From JBNKEI01 sp050288705 (GTDB taxonomy: Bacteria; Myxococcota; Myxococcia; Myxococcales; UBA5297): a DNA stretch of 15,886 nt. The notes beneath the pieces are model-generated. The model saw only the letters and a list, made by a program, of their open reading frames with translations, had not been told where the DNA came from and did no database searches. The number at the start of each line of letters is the position of its first letter. Within the stretch, counting starts at the first letter, position 1. The stretch spans positions 1 to 15,886 of the forward strand of contig JBNKEI010000041.1 in the NCBI GenBank assembly GCA_050288705.1, read 5' to 3'. Below are positions 13,691-15,886 of this stretch, in pieces. A program made the translations under genes and the position numbers.

Positions 13691-15886
13691 ATGTTTAATA
13701 GAATTCACGGTGTTCGCAATCGAAGTCACACTTTCCAAGATGATTCCGCGAGCACATCTAACAGTCAGCAAAATTCAGGACTGAGCAATAATGAAACCCC
13801 CGGAACAAGTAACGTTAATTCCAGCATCCAATCAACAAGTAGTCATAGTAGTTCGCAAAATCGAGATACATTTAATAACACCGTGGGTGGGCGAAACAAT
13901 GGAAACCTGGAAATCGGGGACACTGGCCATTGGTCAAATAGGATGTTTGGTTCCTTTAACCTATTTTCGATTAATCTGTCACAAATGGAGCATGCCTTAA
14001 ATATTTGGGAGAATAATATAACCCAATACGAAAAAAGATGTATTGCAAAAGATAGAATTCTCGAATGTTTTCAAAAACGTGACACCGTCCTTAATCTAGG
14101 CGGTCTCAGGCTGAAAAGCCTCCCAGAAGAAATCGGTAACCTTACTTGGCTTAGCAAGCTAGAATTGTGGGGCAACCAACTGACTGAGCTGCCCAACTCC
14201 TTGGGCAACCTTACTCGGCTTAGCGAGCTAAAATTGTCGAGAAACCGACTGACCGTGCTGCCCAACTCCTTGGGCAACCTTACTCGGCTTAGCAAGCTAG
14301 AATTGTTGGACAACCAACTGACCGAGCTACCCGATTTCATCGGCAACCTTACTCGGCTAAACGAGCTAGTATTGTCGTACAACCAACTGACCGTGCTGCC
14401 CAACTCCTTGGGCAACCTTACTCGGCTTAACGAGATAAAATTGACGGGCAACCAACTGACCGTGCTGCCTCATTCCTTCGGCAACCTTATTGGGCTTAGC
14501 GAGCTAGACTTGTCGAGAAACCAACTGACCGTGCTGCCCCATTCCTTTGGCAACCTTACTCGGCTTCGCAAGCTACAATTGTCGGACAACCAACTGACCG
14601 AGCTACCCGATTCCATCGGCAACCTTACTCGGCTTAACGAGATAAAATTAACCGGCAACCAACTGACCGTGCTGCCCCATTCCTTCGGCAACCTTACTGG
14701 GCTTAGCGAGCTAGACTTGTCGAGAAACCAACTGACCGTGCTGCCCCATTCCTTTGGCAACCCTACTCGGCTTCGCAAGCTAAAATTGTCGAGCAACCAA
14801 CTGACCGAGCTACCCGATTCCATCGGCAACCTTACTCGGCTTAACGAGCTAGAATTGTGGGGCAACCGACTAACCGTGCTACCCTATTCCATCGGCAACC
14901 TTGCTGGACTTAGCGAGCTACTCTTGTCGGGCAACCGACTAACCGAGCTACCCAACTCCTTTGGCAACCTTACTGGGCTTAGCGAGCTAGACTTGACGAG
15001 AAACCAACTGACCGAGCTACCCGATTTCATCGGCAACCTTACTGGGCTTAGCAAGCTAAACTTGTGGGGCAACCGACTGACCGCGTTGCCACAGGGTATC
15101 TTTCGGTTGTCTCAAAAAACAGAAATAAGACTTGAGCGAAATCCCTTATCTCAGCAGACAATAGCTGCACTGACCCAACGAACCGGTGGAGGTGGACCAC
15201 GGATTAGTTTTTCCATTTTCGAAATTCCTTCCGCCCAGGAACTCAGAAGCAGGGGCAGAAGCTTTGAAAACGCTATTAGGCATTATTGCAGCGATATCAG
15301 TCCGGAATATCTGCGAATTCTGCAAGGTACCGAAAATGCCGACTATTTCGGTGAGCTCCTTAATCGCCTGGATGGCACGACCGGCCCACGAGCCTCGGCG
15401 GACGCATCTTGGCCGGGATTTGCGGACCGAGTTGCTGCCGTTATCAGAACGTTGGCCGAGGTTGATAGCGCTGAGCTGCGCGCCAATTGTTATTTACAGG
15501 CACAACACGGCCTGGAAACATGCTCCGACCGGGTAGCTATAACCTTTTCCGACATCGAGATAGCCTGCAAGTCACATAGGATTTTGCAAGTCGGCGGTGG
15601 CCAAGCTCAGATGGTGTCTCTGCTCAAAGGGGTGTTCCGCCTCAATAAACTAGATGCTTTTGCCCGCAGCGATATTGAAAAACGGTCGGCAGTCGATGAT
15701 ATCGAAGTTCTTCTGGCCTACCGGGTGGGATTAAAAAACGAACTGGAGCTGCCCTTCGAAACCAGCGCCATGAATTATAACGCTATTTCGGGCGTCGACC
15801 GGGCTGCGCTCGACCGCGCCAAAACACACGTGCTGACCATCGAGAGTGCCCATAACAGCGCCGCGCTGGTTAACTTTGCCATCGAG
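13691..15886 (+). CDS. LRR-NEL type E3 ubiquitin ligase effector (3' end beyond window)
   Basis: NEL-domain proteins (IpaH, SspH, SlrP) are type III effectors that ubiquitinate host proteins through a catalytic Cys, with LRRs choosing the target. The frame is open for 732 codons to the window edge. Residues 1-90 are Ser/Asn/Gln-rich and lack a Sec signal, as expected of a type III secretion signal. Residues about 94-130 form a helical cap (MEHALNIWENNITQYEKRC). Fourteen 23-residue LRRs (consensus NQLTELPxSxGNLTxLxELxLxx) run from about 134 to 470. The NEL domain starts near 500 and keeps Cys611-x-Asp613 in LETCSDRVAI, plus DDIEVLLAYRVGL, as in IpaH. Roughly the last 80-100 NEL residues are missing from view. 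GGGAG lies 4 nt before the ATG. GC rises from about 40% (N-terminus) to over 60% (NEL), suggesting chimaeric origin. Confidence 0.93.
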   Translation, partial: MFNRIHGVRNRSHTFQDDSASTSNSQQNSGLSNNETPGTSNVNSSIQSTSSHSSSQNRDTFNNTVGGRNNGNLEIGDTGHWSNRMFGSFNLFSINLSQMEHALNIWENNITQYEKRCIAKDRILECFQKRDTVLNLGGLRLKSLPEEIGNLTWLSKLELWGNQLTELPNSLGNLTRLSELKLSRNRLTVLPNSLGNLTRLSKLELLDNQLTELPDFIGNLTRLNELVLSYNQLTVLPNSLGNLTRLNEIKLTGNQLTVLPHSFGNLIGLSELDLSRNQLTVLPHSFGNLTRLRKLQLSDNQLTELPDSIGNLTRLNEIKLTGNQLTVLPHSFGNLTGLSELDLSRNQLTVLPHSFGNPTRLRKLKLSSNQLTELPDSIGNLTRLNELELWGNRLTVLPYSIGNLAGLSELLLSGNRLTELPNSFGNLTGLSELDLTRNQLTELPDFIGNLTGLSKLNLWGNRLTALPQGIFRLSQKTEIRLERNPLSQQTIAALTQRTGGGGPRISFSIFEIPSAQELRSRGRSFENAIRHYCSDISPEYLRILQGTENADYFGELLNRLDGTTGPRASADASWPGFADRVAAVIRTLAEVDSAELRANCYLQAQHGLETCSDRVAITFSDIEIACKSHRILQVGGGQAQMVSLLKGVFRLNKLDAFARSDIEKRSAVDDIEVLLAYRVGLKNELELPFETSAMNYNAISGVDRAALDRAKTHVLTIESAHNSAALVNFAIE
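14132..15093 (+). repeat. Tandem 69-bp repeats encoding 23-aa LRRs (about 14 copies)
   Basis: Near-identical 69-bp units, each containing a variant of GGCAACCTTACTCGGCTTA and CAACCAACTGACC, run without a break through the effector gene. The conserved codons are nearly the same at DNA level, including silent positions, so the array expanded recently or is homogenised. Variable residues sit on the repeat faces (for example E/V/A in LTxLP and W/S/L/T before the Asn). Confidence 0.95.
14421..14834 (+). repeat. Direct 207-bp duplication (three LRR units) in the array
   Basis: Positions 14421-14627 and 14628-14834 are two copies of a three-repeat block, with about 8 differences by eye. Each begins CTCGGCTTAACGAGATAAAA. 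It shows that the array grows by multi-unit duplication, in frame (207 = 3 x 69). Confidence 0.85.

Noticed and set aside
14071..15072. Three long minus-strand open frames (repeated SLSRVRLPxE text) opposite the LRR array
   Set aside because: They are antisense reflections of the 69-bp repeat, which by chance lacks stops in that frame. The plus-strand frame encodes coherent LRRs and continues into the NEL domain.
15186..15536. 116-codon plus-strand frame within the NEL region
   Set aside because: It is out of frame with the NEL domain, which reads well in the LRR frame and keeps its active-site motif; the GC-rich sequence makes chance open frames likely.
1..15886. CRISPR array, prophage, toxin-antitoxin or restriction system
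   Set aside because: No spaced direct repeats of CRISPR type, no phage structural genes and no recognisable toxin-antitoxin or restriction genes were seen; the only tandem repeat is the coding LRR array.

Overview
The window looks like chromosomal DNA of a Gram-negative proteobacterium, probably a host-associated or intracellular betaproteobacterium. The grounds are a retained pantothenate pathway, a Wsp/Frz-like chemosensory operon with a TPR-tailed CheR and a hybrid CheA, and a type III-effector-like LRR/NEL ubiquitin ligase beside decayed genes and an IS remnant. An organism such as 'Candidatus Ichthyocystis' would fit, but that is a guess from style, not an identification. Housekeeping genes are near 48% GC by eye.

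Layout. Positions 1-122 hold the 5' end of one tRNA-Ser and a complete tRNA-Ser(CGA), both on the minus strand, directly downstream of tadA (minus strand). A small secreted protein with a mirror-symmetric twin CX3C cysteine pattern follows (792-1031, plus), then a convergent bactofilin gene (1063-1566, minus). panB and panC (1688-3349, plus) form a pantothenate pair. From 3452 to 12222 a compact plus-strand operon encodes a complete chemosensory pathway: CheW-1, CheR-TPR, a membrane MCP, a single-domain response regulator, CheW-2, a hybrid CheA with C-terminal receiver, and CheB. No flagellar gene and no GGDEF output gene is seen here, so its output is unknown. The CheB receiver has lost its phosphorylation residues, which suggests altered adaptation control.

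From about 12.3 kb the window becomes accessory. It holds an unrecognised 251-aa polar/basic protein (12290-13045), then a 645-bp gene-poor stretch with a decayed minus-strand gene end (13062-13205) and a frameshifted transposase tail that looks IS6-like (about 13306-13472), then several short palindromes. The last gene (13691 to the window end, incomplete) is the most notable. It has an AT-rich Ser/Asn/Gln-rich N-terminus, 14 near-identical 23-residue leucine-rich repeats, and a GC-rich NEL (IpaH/SspH-type) E3 ubiquitin ligase domain with its Cys-x-Asp active site intact. The composition shift and the 207-bp internal duplication suggest a recently assembled, rapidly evolving effector delivered into a eukaryotic host.

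How the parts may work together: the chemosensory operon could couple an envelope or periplasmic signal to motility, pili or behaviour through the lone response regulator. The effector region is a separate accessory island whose product would act in host cells. This functional reading is inference.
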